From: Aulostomus chinensis
Lineage: Eukaryota > Chordata > Actinopteri > Syngnathiformes > Aulostomidae
Length of the DNA: 64,000 bases
Direction of reading: 5' to 3'
Assembly (NCBI GenBank): GCA_037954235.1
Contig: JBBMOA010000006.1
Span: 21,334,041 to 21,398,040, forward strand
The notes under the pieces are model-generated. The model was not told the DNA's origin, searched no databases, and saw nothing but the letters and a program-made list of their open reading frames with translations. Made by a program: the position numbers and the translations under genes. Positions 14,951 through 26,739 of the stretch are shown one piece after another. Every line of letters begins with the position of its first letter. The first letter of the stretch is position 1.

Positions 14951-17530
14951 TGCTCATGCTATGCCTATCTATAGCAGAGCCTTTCTTCTACCAGCCTGAG
15001 GAGGTCAGGAGCACCATACTGGAGAAATCTAAATGTTCAACCAAATGGATTATATATAGTTTAAGTATTTGGTAATTATTTGAATGTGATTTACTTTCAG
15101 ATACACAGTAATATTTTCAAAACCACAAATTTAACTATAGTATAATATTATTAGTCAGAAAGACGGTAGGTGTTTGAGCATGTAAAAATTATGCTTATGT
15201 CATGTTATTATTGTGCTATAAAGTACTTTATATTGAGTGAAAAAGTCAATCTAGAGTCAAGACAGCATGGCTATTGAAAGAAAAACCTCTTTCAATTAAT
15301 CAATTGTATTGTTGGACTGTTAAGACCTCTACTAAATTAGGAATTAGGAGCAACACTGAAATTATTGGAAAAGAGAGTAATGGTGAAGATCTGGGAACCA
15401 CTTCAGTCTCACACTGTGAATTATCAAAGGCAATCAGGGATTCAGAAACTAAAAATAATTGTAATCAGAAGTTCTTGATGATATATTTTAATGAAATACT
15501 GTGATGAGGAGAATACTGACTATTGTAATAGCTTAATCTGTTTTTTTCATATATGAAATTGCATATCCAATGTATTAGTTGGTCAAAATGGTAATGTTAA
15601 TAAATGGAAGACCATTTATAAAAGAGACATTTCTCTTTTGGTCTTTGCATGCCCTTTTGAATCTCTGTTGTTCATGCTTTCTCTGTTGTTGCAATTGATT
15701 CCTTTAAAGGCACTAAGTGTATGTTTGAAGATGCCTTTGATCTGTCAGCAGGGGGGGATTTTCATGCAGAAAACACTGTTTCATTTGTCAAAGAGGGGGA
15801 CAGAGCGATTCGAGTTACACACTTGGAAAACAGTTACTTTCAGAACCTGTTTAGATCCATGATTACCTCCCCTGAACAATAAAAGTAGTTATAATGAAAA
15901 TGCAACAAATCACCATAGAATCCCCAGCCTTTTGTCTCATCCACCTCCACCCCACCTCTTTCCTCCACACTGAAAGAATGCCTCTGACATTTCAGCCGTG
16001 GAGCAGAGAATAGAGGCAGTTTGTAATGTGTGCAGTCTTGCCTTTTCTTTCTTTCCTTGTAGTAGTACTTAAGTGTCATGTTAAGCCTAAGGAAAGGAAG
16101 ACTCTCAATGACCTACTCTTGCTCACAGTTTGTGATTACTGTATTCTGTGCTAGCTAAAGTGCCAGTAGAGCCCAGTCTCTTATCAGCACATAAAGTCAA
16201 ACAGATTGGAGACTCAAATTTCCCCTTCCAGCCAATGTTGGTTTTCTATTGTCTGTGCCTGACAATAGTTTCACATACCCTAGTGCTTGAGTTTCTCTCC
16301 TTTTTGTTGCTGGATATTACCCTCTGTGTTGGTGATGGGTATTTGCTTGTCAATAACGCAGTTGTTCAAAACGGGCCTCTTGCCCAGTGGTGACCAGATG
16401 CCAGGGATGCCCTGCTATCAAGGTGTTTCCTGTGTGAATGCTCATTCATACAAATCTGTATAAACAGACATAGGAATTAGTTTCAAGCAGTCCAACCACA
16501 ATGGTTTCTTATCAAAGTGGTACATAGTATGTGAATTTCACAAACATGAGAATGATATGAATTTAAGCATTGTACTAAAGTCACTTTTTGGAATAAAATG
16601 AAAACAACACAGTAATGGTTGGTCAGCTTTTGTCCATGAACTTGTAGTGAACTTGAAGTCCAACTTTCCAATATTCCTGTGTAAAACCACAGTTCTAGTA
16701 CATAATGGCATAATACAGCATGTTGTAAATATGGCTGCAGTTGTGCATAGGAATATGGAGGTTATTCAGTTGAGGAATGTAATTCCCAAAGATAATGGCA
16801 GACTGACAGGAATGCAGCGTGCCACAACTTATGCACAGACGCTGACAAGTGGTGGCAGGTGTTAGTTAGCTAAGTTCTTGCATATCATTAACTAATATGC
16901 CTTTTGGTTTTTGATCAATATCTCATTTATGACATTGGGTTTCATCATTTCCTCATGAGATATCGTCTTTTGAAATTAAAGGAATAAATCATGAATTGTA
17001 AAATAAAACTAAAATTAGTTAAAATTGCCTCCCAGTTGGACTTCCCCTGTGCGAAAGCCTCTTCACATGAAGTTGTGGATATCAGGACAAGCATGCCACC
17101 ACATTTTTTTCATCCCAGACCTCATTATGCTGATTTTGGAGTTGTGCCTGCTTTGACACATTAGACAACAGCCTCTCTCAGATTATTCTTTCTTTCTTGC
17201 ATGACACTTATATGTCACCCTGTTAAAATAATTGCCTATCATTTTTTGACTTATTTTTTGCCTCACTCCTTATGATGATTTGTGTCCAGTTTTTTGTATT
17301 TTCTGAAAAACTTGGAAAAAAATGACCTGGGCCTGGACCGTTTTAGAAGGTGACAATATTCTGTTATGCCCCATGCTCCTTCCTCTCCACTGTCTCCCTC
17401 CTCCTCCTTTACCTGACTGGGATAACATGAATTACTGTTATTTCTGTGATGATTTAAAGACGACAGTTATTTGAGATATTTTTGAGATATGAACTGTATC
17501 ATGATTATCGAGAAACCAAGCGATTCTATT
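14948..17530. other. Intergenic DNA, no gene seen
   Basis: AT-rich, with scattered frames under 90 codons in conflicting strands. No splice-bounded exon or repeat was identified. Confidence 0.55.
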
Positions 17531-18244
17531 GGTGTGTCCCTTCCATACTGCATACTTAAAATTTTCAACTTGAGTATACTAAGCATACTATGGACTCAAT
17601 CGCACAGTGCGCGAGTTTTGAGGGTGCAGTGCTGTCCCAACTCGCATACTGCCATGCAGCGCACTCACCGGAAATGACGACGCAATGTCTTCTTCTTCTA
17701 TGCCAGTTTGTGACCAGCTAGCACCGCATCAGCATCAGCATCAGCTAATTACCGCCACCTTTTGCCTGCGCTTGTTTGATGATTTTTGAAGCAGTAAAAC
17801 AGCAAAATGAACGGTCACCACAAATTGTTATGCCACAATCGGCACCAAAAACGGCACCTTCTATGAGCTGAAGATGCAACAGTATGTATAGTTTATTTGT
17901 GTGATCTATTTAGCAAAACATTTTGTTGACAAGTCATTTTATTTTTTCAAACCCATGTCTACAGAGAATTTCAAACTTGTCCCTGTTATTTAATGTAAAG
18001 ATGATTCTATCCAAGTCAGTGTCGACAGACTCTCACCACAGCTGTCCTCCGCCCTTTTTAACGATGAAATGAGTGCGGTGAGTGTCCACAGTTGCAAACT
18101 CAAAATCTTGACCGATTTGAGTATGTCATCTGGATACTTTTGCATACTCAGTTTTGACATACTATCCATACTTTTTCCATGTTGACTTGAATATACTCAA
18201 AATTTTAAGTATGTAGTATGGAAGTATGCAATTTGGGACACACC
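17531..18244. mobile_element. Non-autonomous TIR DNA transposon, about 714 bp
   Basis: The left end starts GGTGTGTCCC and the right end finishes with the exact complement GGGACACACC. Homology of the ends continues inward as a GCATACTTAAAATTTT-type subterminal word found in both arms in opposite orientation. CATACT words recur in both arms. The interior has a (CATCAG)n-like piece and no long ORF, so it carries no transposase. Flanks (CTATT and ATACG) do not give a clean TSD; TA or a degraded 3-bp site is possible. The superfamily is therefore left open. Confidence 0.8.
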
Positions 18245-19724
18245 ATACGTAAAATCAGAAATTCAGCACCTCAGTTAAGCAAAGCTACAGCTGAGTTTGG
18301 CAGTTGAATGAAGGTGATAAAATATTCAACTAATGGGGGTTGCCCCTAAAGTTCTCCAGAGTTATGTGACCTTCTTTTGCCTTAGGGAGTGATGGACCAT
18401 CCATTCAAATTCCAGTTCAGGTCATTAGCATAGCCTTTGCTTATATTCATCTACTAATTATATTTTCTTATTCTACTTATATATTTCTTAACACTTTTGT
18501 TTGTTTGTTTTTAACTTAAACTCACTCTAATTTTGGCCAACAGTCCAAAATCCAGTTGGACAAGGAAGAAGACTTTATTTCAGGTTTGAATTTTATGACC
18601 CGGCAGATTTTAGACATATTTTTCCCCTGGGTTATTAAATGGTCTTAATAAATAGAGGACAATGCATTCTTCCAATATGGCTAAAAAACATGAAATAGAC
18701 AAGTCTGAAAGTACAGTAGTGAATGTAACTTGTTCCCAGGCTACAACTTTATATTGTACAACACGTGAAAATTGTTAATGCTCCTATTCTCATTGCATAT
18801 TTTGGCAATTTATTTGCTCTATGAATGGACGTTTTCTACATTATAGGTGAATCCCTTGTCCCATGGATATAGTGGTCAGCGGCACCACAACATACTATGC
18901 TCAAAGATTGCTGTGGTCTAAGACAGAGGCAGTGGGGGGAGCTATAATGTAAGTCAGTCTGGAGAAGTTTGGGCTGTGGATGTGGTAGACAAGACTAAGC
19001 AGCAGATTATTATGTTGTCCACATAAATATTCATGAATATTTTATTATGATTATGACAATTATTATATTACTAGAGGGAGTCATGTGGCTTCAATGCTTC
19101 AAAAATTGATGAAAACACACAAACCATGAGATTGAGTGTTGATGACCATAAAACAAACTACTGTCAAATGTTTGATATATTGTTAGAATGCCTTAAACAT
19201 TTGTGTTATCTCATGCGGTGTAACTTAAATGATATCTTTCAAGGCATTCAAGTCACTGCAGAAACATCCCTCAATCCGTCATCCATGCCTCATTTTCTTA
19301 TTCACAAACGTTCATGGTTTCCTTTCTGCGCTGGAGCTTTTTAATTATTATCAGTGCTTTTCACAACATTAATCTAATAATGTTACTTCATTCAATAATA
19401 CTGTTGTTTCATACCACTAACCATTCTAAAATGTCTCATTTTTGATGGTCATATTTTTTGAGCAGGAACCTATTTGTATAAACAGATAATGTCAGGGGTG
19501 TCCCCTACATGTAAGTCTCAACAACTCATTGGTCAGTACCATTTGTCCCCTTGTTCCTTCTGCTCAACCATCTCCCTCCTACTTATTCTAAGTTGGTCCA
19601 TCCTTGCTTACTCTAGCTAACTCACTGAAGCTAATGTTGAAGCAGCATATTTTCTTTCAAAGAATTACCATTATTAAATATATAATTGACACTGGTGTAA
19701 CATTTCACAGAAGTGACAAAAAGT
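18245..19724. other. Intergenic DNA, no gene seen
   Basis: AT-rich sequence without supported genes or repeats. Confidence 0.55.
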
Positions 19725-19736
19725 TATGGTAAACTC

Positions 19737-20099
19737 CATTCATCCATATTCTACCACTTATCCTGTTAAGGGTCACAGGGAATTGGAGCCAATCCCAGCA
19801 GCTTTTGGGTGTGAGGCAGGGTAGACCCTTGATGGGTTGCCAATCCATCGCACAACCATTCACACTCACAGCCACACCTACGGTCAATTTAGAGTATCAA
19901 TCAGCCTAGTCCCCATTTGCATGTCTTTGGACTGTGGGAGGAAGTTGGGAGTACCCAGAGAGAACCCACACAGGAACAGGGAGAACATGCAAACTCCACA
20001 CAGAAAGATACTGTGTCCGAGCCAGAGCTGGAACCCAGAACCTTCTTGCTGTGAGGCAACAGTGCTAACCACTGCACCACCATGTCACCCCTTGCTACC
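19737..20099 (-). mobile_element. SINE type A, full length, with 12-bp TSD
   Basis: On the minus strand the element runs from the head at 20099, through B-box-like and body words, to the tail. The tail contains ATTGGCTCCAATTCC and ends GGATAAGTGGTAGAATATGG. The direct repeat TATGGTAAACTC flanks it at 19725-19736 and 20100-20111. Four frames that cross it are SINE shadows. Confidence 0.9.
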
Positions 20100-20111
20100 T
20101 ATGGTAAACTC

Positions 20112-21817
20112 ACTTGAGGTTTATTAAGTGGAACAATAATAAGCAGTGGCTGTAGTCAGCTTAGTTACAAGCAGACTGGTCAGCATGCACTTAGCCCCAC
20201 CCCATCAATACTGTTTATGTGCACTGACCTGTACAGCATACATATGTTTTCGGCAAATATAGCAAGTCATCAACTAGTCAGATTCCCCCCTTAATGTCTA
20301 GCTTGAAAGAATCAGAAAATATGAAATACGTAAGGGAAATTTAGGAAAAACAACATGGATTTAACCAGCAGATGAATACTTTTGGATTCCAGCTTGCGTC
20401 TTCCAATACATGATAAAAGAACTATCTTGCCAAGTTATCTAATTTTTCCTGCTCACCCTTTAAAGTCTCTTGGGTGTCTTGAAAAGAGCTATATAAGTAG
20501 CAAATATTATTGCTGTTATTAAAACACAATACACTTCATATCGGTAAATGATTACCATCTCAGTAAACTTAAAAAAAGGGTTTTTGTTTTGGTCGAAACT
20601 ATAATCTGATTTGCTTCTGCATTTGCACATAATTGTATTCATGATAAACAAAATAAGGTCAACAATATTTTTTTCTTGTAATAAGTAAATTAATGTACAA
20701 CTGCACTTGTTGAGGTATAAATTGACATGTAAATTCCAAATTGACATGTAAATTCATTAACAGTGTAGGATTACTGAGTGGCTATACCATTTTTTTTTTT
20801 TTTGCTGTTATTAAAACCTGTATTATGCACAAATATGAAAGAATGAAAATACGGGGGGGGGGCTTTTTCTTATAATTCTTTATTATTTTAAAACCCAATT
20901 GATCACTTGATTAGAGCCAGCAAACATTACAGATAATGCACAGTTTTTTTTGTCACTACCTATATGTTTTAGAGCATGCATTGCATTCATCACATTTGTG
21001 TTTCTTTGTTGATCTGATTCTACAGATCAGCCTATAAAGGAAATGACCTGGAAGTGTCTGTCAGTTAGCTTGTCAGGACAAGGGAAGTCCAGTCAGGCTA
21101 AGATGGAAGCTCTGACTTGAGGAAACCAGCTGACACAGTGGGGCAGGGCTGATCTCATGGTTCACGCTCTCAAATTCACACAATTCTGGGCATTACAGCA
21201 TTGTATAGTAATGGAGATATACTGTATATTTTGAATTTTGAAATATTTTTTACATGCTGTTATTAATGTCCATTGGACTCCATAAGATCCACTAAACAGA
21301 CTTTTTGTTTGCTCAGTGAAAGATATGCCATCAACTAATGTTCAAACAGTCACACTTAGGTGACATGGTTACACTAATATCAAGGCTTGAGTAGCAGGGC
21401 TACAGGTTCTTGTTCCATCTAGCAGTTGTCAAGTGTTGTTGTTGATGATGTGTGCATGCAAGTGTGTGAGTGAGGGTGTGCGTGCATGTTTGTGTGCCAC
21501 TAATGATAGAATAACTTGCACTCATCTCCCAAGCAGCAATTCTTGTGCCAGGGGTGTCCATCTGCAACTTTTGCAGTGCAAGTTGCCATATTAGAGGGAT
21601 TTCATGCCAAGGGCAAATAAAAATAGTAAGTAAGTATTATGTTAACAACAGGAGATATACTAATATGACAAAGACAATTATAAAATTAACTGAATATTAT
21701 AAACCTTATAATTATCATCAAAATGTAAAAACTTCTCCCTATTATTTTCAATTATTTGTGAGAGCAAGTATATCTGTTTTCTTTCAGATATCACACCTGC
21801 CTCTCTGAACTTGAAAG
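20112..21817. other. Intergenic DNA, no gene seen
   Basis: AT-rich. A 19-bp unit beginning AAATTGACATGTAAATTC is duplicated in tandem near 20719-20755. Short poly-T and poly-G runs occur near 20790 and 20855. No gene supported. Confidence 0.55.
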
Positions 21818-21830
21818 TATCCCACTTTCC

Positions 21831-22081
21831 ATCCGTCCATCCATCCATTTTCTATACTGCCTATCCTTTAAGGAGGGGGGTAGCTATCCCAGCTGACATT
21901 AGGCGAGAGGCAGGGTACACTATGAATGGGTCACCAGTCCATCGCAGGGCCATCAGGAGCAATTATGGGCTCAGTATCTTGCTCAAGGATACTTCAACAT
22001 GGTCACTGGGGGAAGTGAGGATCGAACTAGTGACCCTTTGGTTGCTAGATGGCCACTCTGCCTCTGAGCCATGCTGCCCCC
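21831..22081 (-). mobile_element. Chimeric SINE (type C: head of type B, tail of type A), 13-bp TSD
   Basis: On the minus strand it begins at 22081 with GGCAGCATGGCTCAGAGG, then a B-box-like GGTCACTAGTTCGATCC and CTTGAGCAAGATACTGA. This is the head and first half of the type B SINE at 50974. After CATAATTGCTCCTGATG it switches to GGCCCTGCGATGGACTGG and the type A 3' region, ending in (ATGG)n. The direct repeat TATCCCACTTTCC at 21818-21830 and 22082-22094 shows that the chimera inserted as one unit. Confidence 0.9.
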
Positions 22082-22094
22082 TATCCCACTTTCC

Positions 22095-23131
22095 TAGAGA
22101 GATATTCCAAGTTGGGTCTGCATTCTCCCATTTTAAAAGGCTGAATGAATGCTTGTGAGTGTACAATGAAACAGTCTATGTTGTTTTTATTAACCTAATA
22201 AGCTATGTTTGTGCTCTTTTATTATCTGCATTTTTGTGTTGTTCAGAACTTAATGTTTAGGGAATGACAAGGGAGTTTGATTGCTGCCTGTTATCACAGC
22301 TCATCTGCTGTGGTCTGACAGTGCTCAATCATCACTGAGTTAATGTTTAACATGGGAGAGCCTTAAGGAGTAATGGTCAGTCAGTCAGTTAGTCCTCACA
22401 CTTCCTTGTGGTACTCCTATGCCCCCACCTCCCAGTGTTTGTTCCATGGCGATGAAACAATTGAGTTGGCAGGTTGCAGCCACCAGTAAAAACAAAGGCA
22501 TCAATCATGTTGTGCAAACTCACCATGCTTGATCTCTTCCTGGTCAACTGAGAAAGGCTCAACAGCCAGGAGCCCTCTGTCCCCATCAGCCCACACTCCC
22601 CACATGCTAGATGGTATCTAGGGACACAAAAATGACCAGTTGGAACTTTATAACCTCTTAGCTCCGTTTTGTTGGGCTCACCAACAGAATCAGGCCATAA
22701 TCAATATGTCACCTTTCCACAAACAGCGAATCGAACCCAGCCAGTAATTGAGGTGACACAGTCAACTTTGTCATCCAACTCTGAGGGAAACGCAGAGGAT
22801 TATCCTGTGTGCAGCAGCTTTCACAAAGCCAGGTAATTGAGTCAACAAGTGAATCTAGAGTAGCGATTATATGTGATTCTCAGACGTATGTTGCATCTGA
22901 CTTGTAGGTAAGGCTAACAGGATAAGAAGATAAGTGAGGCAGATTTTCTTGCATGTGCTGCAATGACAGCTGTTTATCAGTCACACATTAACATTCTAAT
23001 TTTCAAGCAATGTCTGAAACAATGGAATTGTTTTCAATGTTGTTTGTTGTTGTTACTAAATGGACAGATTTAGGTAATCACCATTAAAGAGAAAGACAAC
23101 CATGAGTGTGCAGTTTACAAACAAGCAATCT
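22095..23131. other. Intergenic DNA, no gene seen
   Basis: No supported gene or repeat. Slightly GC-richer between 22380 and 22620. Confidence 0.55.
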
Positions 23132-23139
23132 ACATAATA

Positions 23140-23340
23140 CAGGAGTCTCAAACTGATCCAGCAAAAGGCCGCGTGGCAGCAGGTTTTCATTCCAACCAAG
23201 CAAAAACAACACCTGATCCAACAAACGAGCTGTGTGGACACAGTTTGATTGATCTAAGTAGAATCAAGTGTTGCTTTTGTTCAGTTGGAATGAAAACCTG
23301 TAGCCACACAGCCCTTAACTGGATCAGTTTGAGACCCCTG
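23140..23340. mobile_element. hAT-type MITE, 201 bp, 8-bp TSD
   Basis: The ends are CAGGAGTCTCAAACTGATCC and its near-complement GGATCAGTTTGAGACCCCTG. Inverted GGTTTTCATTCCAAC words lie in both arms. The 8-bp direct repeat ACATAATA flanks it at 23132-23139 and 23341-23348. CAGGGGT-like termini and 8-bp TSDs are typical of hAT elements. It has no coding capacity. It is a sister of the MITE at 40162. Confidence 0.93.
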
Positions 23341-23348
23341 ACATAATA

Positions 23349-23890
23349 TGTTCACTCAGTAACATACCTTTCTTGTATTCACAGATGGAAAAGTGACCAT
23401 GTTTAAAAATATAGAAAACTGAGGATATGATACATTGAGATGCATCATACTGTTTAATTAAATTGTAATCAAATCAAATTGTGAGGCCAGTAAAGATTTA
23501 TAACCCTATATTAGGTGGTGTTTGAGGTTTGTTTTTTTCTCTTCTGAAAACATTATTTTATTGCTGACAACAGCTAATTAAAATAAAATACACAGTTGAA
23601 AAAAAAAGTCTTATGATGTTATTGTTTTAAACTCTGTCTACCCCTCCTGAAACCGTCAGGACCCAACGAGATCTTCAGAAGAATATTTAAAAAGATCTAA
23701 GAATGGCCTTGCATCAGTTTTGGGTGGAGTTCTTTCTCCTCAGTTTTAATGAAAATATATTGTAAACAAATAAAATCTTACTTTTTGTCCTGTTTGGTGA
23801 TGGGCATTGTTATTCATGTGATGATGTACAAACTCAAAACTTATATATCATTTACTTGTTTTCTGTGTGATTTCCTGGCTAGAGTAGTAG
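23349..23890. other. Intergenic DNA, no gene seen
   Basis: AT-rich, nothing supported. Confidence 0.55.
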
Positions 23891-24250
23891 ATGAACAAAG
23901 CTTTCTCTGGTTGTAAACTTCACCATGACTTTCCTTTGGGCAAAGAACAGCTCAGAATTTTATTAAGCGTTGCAACCAATCACACCAGGAAGGCTGACAT
24001 CGACACCAAAGCAACAGCTACAAAATCCACAACCATTAGCATATGGCACACAGCCAAGGAAGTTGCAGTGGACTTTGCAGACTTGGAAAGTTTAGCTGTA
24101 GATAATGATACAGATGAAGTACCACTGTGTTCAGCATGGCATCAAGTCATGCACAATGAAATGGGTCTTTTGGGGGTGGTGGTGATCTTGCCACCATATC
24201 TCTTATTCAAAGCCCAGTGCATTATACCTGAGTGGAGCATCCAGGTTTAA
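23891..24250 (+). CDS. Unrecognised 119-codon ORF, doubtful
   Basis: This is one of the longer frames outside transposons. Its predicted peptide has an acidic middle (around residues 60-80) and a hydrophobic stretch near residues 93-108. After the stop, a further acidic stretch is readable at about 24255-24340. I recognise no family. There is no clear splice context, initiator context or neighbouring exon. It may be a decayed exon, an unrecognised repeat ORF, or chance. Confidence 0.2.
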   Translation: MNKAFSGCKLHHDFPLGKEQLRILLSVATNHTRKADIDTKATATKSTTISIWHTAKEVAVDFADLESLAVDNDTDEVPLCSAWHQVMHNEMGLLGVVVILPPYLLFKAQCIIPEWSIQV

Positions 24251-25032
24251 GTATCTCAGCTAGCAGCAGAGAGGGAAATATCAGCAATACCCGAAGATCC
24301 ATCAGCAGAGGACAGTGCTGATATATTCCTGGTGGATGCTATTGTCTTTGTCCTCGCAACCTCAAATAAAATAAGATCAGTACTTTATTAAGGTTGAAAA
24401 GAAGTGGAAGCATAAAAGAACAGCTTGCACACTGCAGCGGCTCTGGTTAAGTGATAAATTGCATCACTGTGAAAACTTGTAATGTTTTGAGCTAAGAATG
24501 CTATTCATCTTTAAGGCCTGGGGAGAACTGGGGAGCCCCTTCAGTACATCTTTAATCTCAGCTTGCAAATTAGTCGGGTACCTACTCTTTGGAAATCATC
24601 TTGTCTAATCGTCAAGCATTGAAGTGGGCTCAGCAACTTCAGGGCAGTTGCACTAACTTCCCATGTAATGAAGACCTTTTATTCTCCACCCCCTGAGACC
24701 TGAGAATTAGAAAGACAAAGTAGAGGATGCCATCATTTACCTACTGAGCTGGGTTTAATCTCGCATTGTTATTGTTCGTCGTTTTTCTCCTTTCAGCCTG
24801 TTCATGTCCCTGTCCGTCTATCACTCTATCCCTTTCTCTCTCTTTATTTCTGTCCCTCTCTTTCCTTCTCTATATCTGTCTTTTGCCTTTATCTGTCTTT
24901 GAGTCTGCCCCGCTCTACTGCTCTTTTTCCCCCCAACTGTTGAAAGCAGATGGTCATTCCCATTGAGCCTGGATCTGCTCAACATTCCTGCCTGTTAAAA
25001 GGAAGGTTTTTGTCACTGCTGTTGCAAGATAT
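24251..25032. other. Intergenic DNA, pyrimidine-rich part
   Basis: A CTCT/TTTC-rich stretch at 24830-24900 produces a serine/leucine frame. No gene supported. Confidence 0.55.
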
Positions 25033-25059
25033 AGGGTTAGGGTTAGGGTTAGGGTTAGG
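25033..25059. repeat. Short interstitial telomeric repeat
   Basis: Four complete AGGGTT units plus AGG, i.e. the vertebrate telomere repeat in the TTAGGG orientation. It lies directly before the 5' edge of the LINE fragment that follows. It is far too short for a chromosome end. Confidence 0.9.
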
Positions 25060-25061
25060 TC

Positions 25062-26190
25062 AGGTGTAAATTCATTGAAGAAGTTTGCAGATTACAGACT
25101 ACCTTAATGACAGAGACAAGCCAAAGCAGGTCAGACTCAAGGATTGCATATGTATATGTGACACTGTGGTCATTAACATGGTTGGTCCACAAGGGACTGT
25201 GCTCTCTCTCCTGTCCTTTTCAACCTCTACGCCTCTGACTTCCTGTATAATGTAGATGTGTCATCTATAAAAGTACTGACACAACACAGTCATTGTGTGG
25301 TGTGTGAGGGGGGTCAGGAGGATGTGAACGGGGTCTGGTAAGGGACTTTGTGGTGTGGTGCCAATCCAACAAATCACAGTTCTTTACAACTGAGATCAAA
25401 GAGCTGGTGGTTCATTTTTGCAGATGGATTTCTGCAGGCGGCACAGTGGTACAGTGGTTAGCACTGTCGCCTCACAGCAAGAAGGTTCCGGGTTCAAGTC
25501 CCGGCTCAGGCATGGGACCTTTCCGTGTGGAGTTTGCATGTTCTCCCTGTGCCTGTGTGGGTTCTCTCTGGGTACTCCAGCTTCTTCCCACAGTCCAAAG
25601 ACATGCAAATGGGGACTACGTTAATTGATACTCTAAATTGACTGTAGGTATGACTGTGAGTGTGAATGGTTGTTTGTCAATATATGTTGGCCCTGCGATG
25701 GACTGGCAACCTGTCCAGGGTGTACCCCGCCTCTCACCTGAAAGCCGCTGGGATATGCTCCACGACCTATAAAAGGATAAGCCGAAGAAAATGGATGAAT
25801 GAATTTCTGCAGATGTTCTATCAGTCTGCAGAGTCCTATTCAACACTATTATGCTGGGGAAGCAACACAAAGAAGAAGGATGCTCTGAGGGTAGACAAGC
25901 TAGTTTGGCAGACTGGCTCAGTAGTGGGTCTTAAATAGGACAACCTGGAGTCAATGGTGAGGAGAAGGACTCAAAGCAAATAACTGATGGCCTTGCACAA
26001 TGAGTAGCATCCTCTGAATGACATCATTGCGAAGCCACTTTGCTCTGCCAGACCACTAACCAGCAAACATGGTCTGCCATCATCTAGGTGCTGTGCAATC
26101 AAGCTATTAGCTATTTATTCATTTTTTAATGCATATGGTGCTTTTTATCTATGGATTTACTGATTTATTCCCCTGAGGGGTGTGTTTTAG
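25062..26190 (+). pseudogene. L2/CR1-like LINE reverse transcriptase fragment, interrupted by a SINE
   Basis: Conceptual reading near 25180-25260 gives a GPQGTVLSPVLFNLYASDF-type block, the conserved reverse transcriptase motif before the catalytic box in Jockey/CR1/L2 LINEs. Further coding-like pieces follow: TKELVVH-like at about 25395, then after the SINE a QSAESYSTLLCW and VDKLVWQTGSVVG block at 25810-25935. The reading frame is broken by stops and shifts. The 5' part is missing. A CCCCTGAGGGG word near 26170 resembles the hairpin seen in fish LINE tails and may mark the 3' end. Confidence 0.75.
25438..25802 (+). mobile_element. SINE type A nested in the LINE, 10-bp TSD
   Basis: Full head (GCGGCACAGTGG, A-box-like word), B-box-like GGTTCAAGTCC, body and 3' end with AAAATGGATGAATGA. 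The direct repeat ATTTCTGCAG flanks it at 25428-25437 and 25803-25812. Removing the SINE and one repeat copy rejoins the LINE fragment, so the SINE is younger than the LINE. Confidence 0.93.
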
Positions 26191-26739
26191 CTTCCTGGAT
26201 TTGTAGCTTTTTTTCCACCATTAGGCTGCTGAAAGGTCTTGGTATTCATGGACAGGCTCTTTGGCAGACAATAAGATATATCTCTGAAGTGACCAAAAAA
26301 AGCAGCCAGTGGATATGAATCAAGCAAAAGGACCCTTGCTGGGCTCACAGAACATCAACATGACCTGCTCACTCATCCTCCCCACCCCACTCCCTCACTT
26401 GAGAACCCAGTGCTGCGCCATTTAAACAACCAGGAAGTTCTCATGATTGGGCTTGGGACACAAGCTCAAGCTTGATCATGTTGTAGCTGCCTGCTTTTGT
26501 CTCGTGTTAAAAGGCCAAAATGCCTGATGAATCAAGGGTACACAACCGAGATGTGTCACGAAATTACATCCTCCCTATGTCGGAGTTGCAGCTCCCATGC
26601 CGCTTGTAACATGGAGGCAAATCCCATGTGAATACCATCCACTGACATAATGGGCAGAATAACATTGTGTCCCATCTTACATTATTCTCAAACTCTCTTT
26701 TTTTAACTATCATTACTCACTGGCTGGATGTAATGCCTG
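26191..26739. other. Intergenic DNA upstream of the Ty3-like element
   Basis: I looked here for a 5' LTR, primer-binding site or start of gag and did not find one. No terminal word matches the 3' LTR at 30066. No gene supported. Confidence 0.5.

Noticed and set aside
25033..25059. Chromosome end
   Set aside because: Only about four and a half TTAGGG units with ordinary sequence on both sides.
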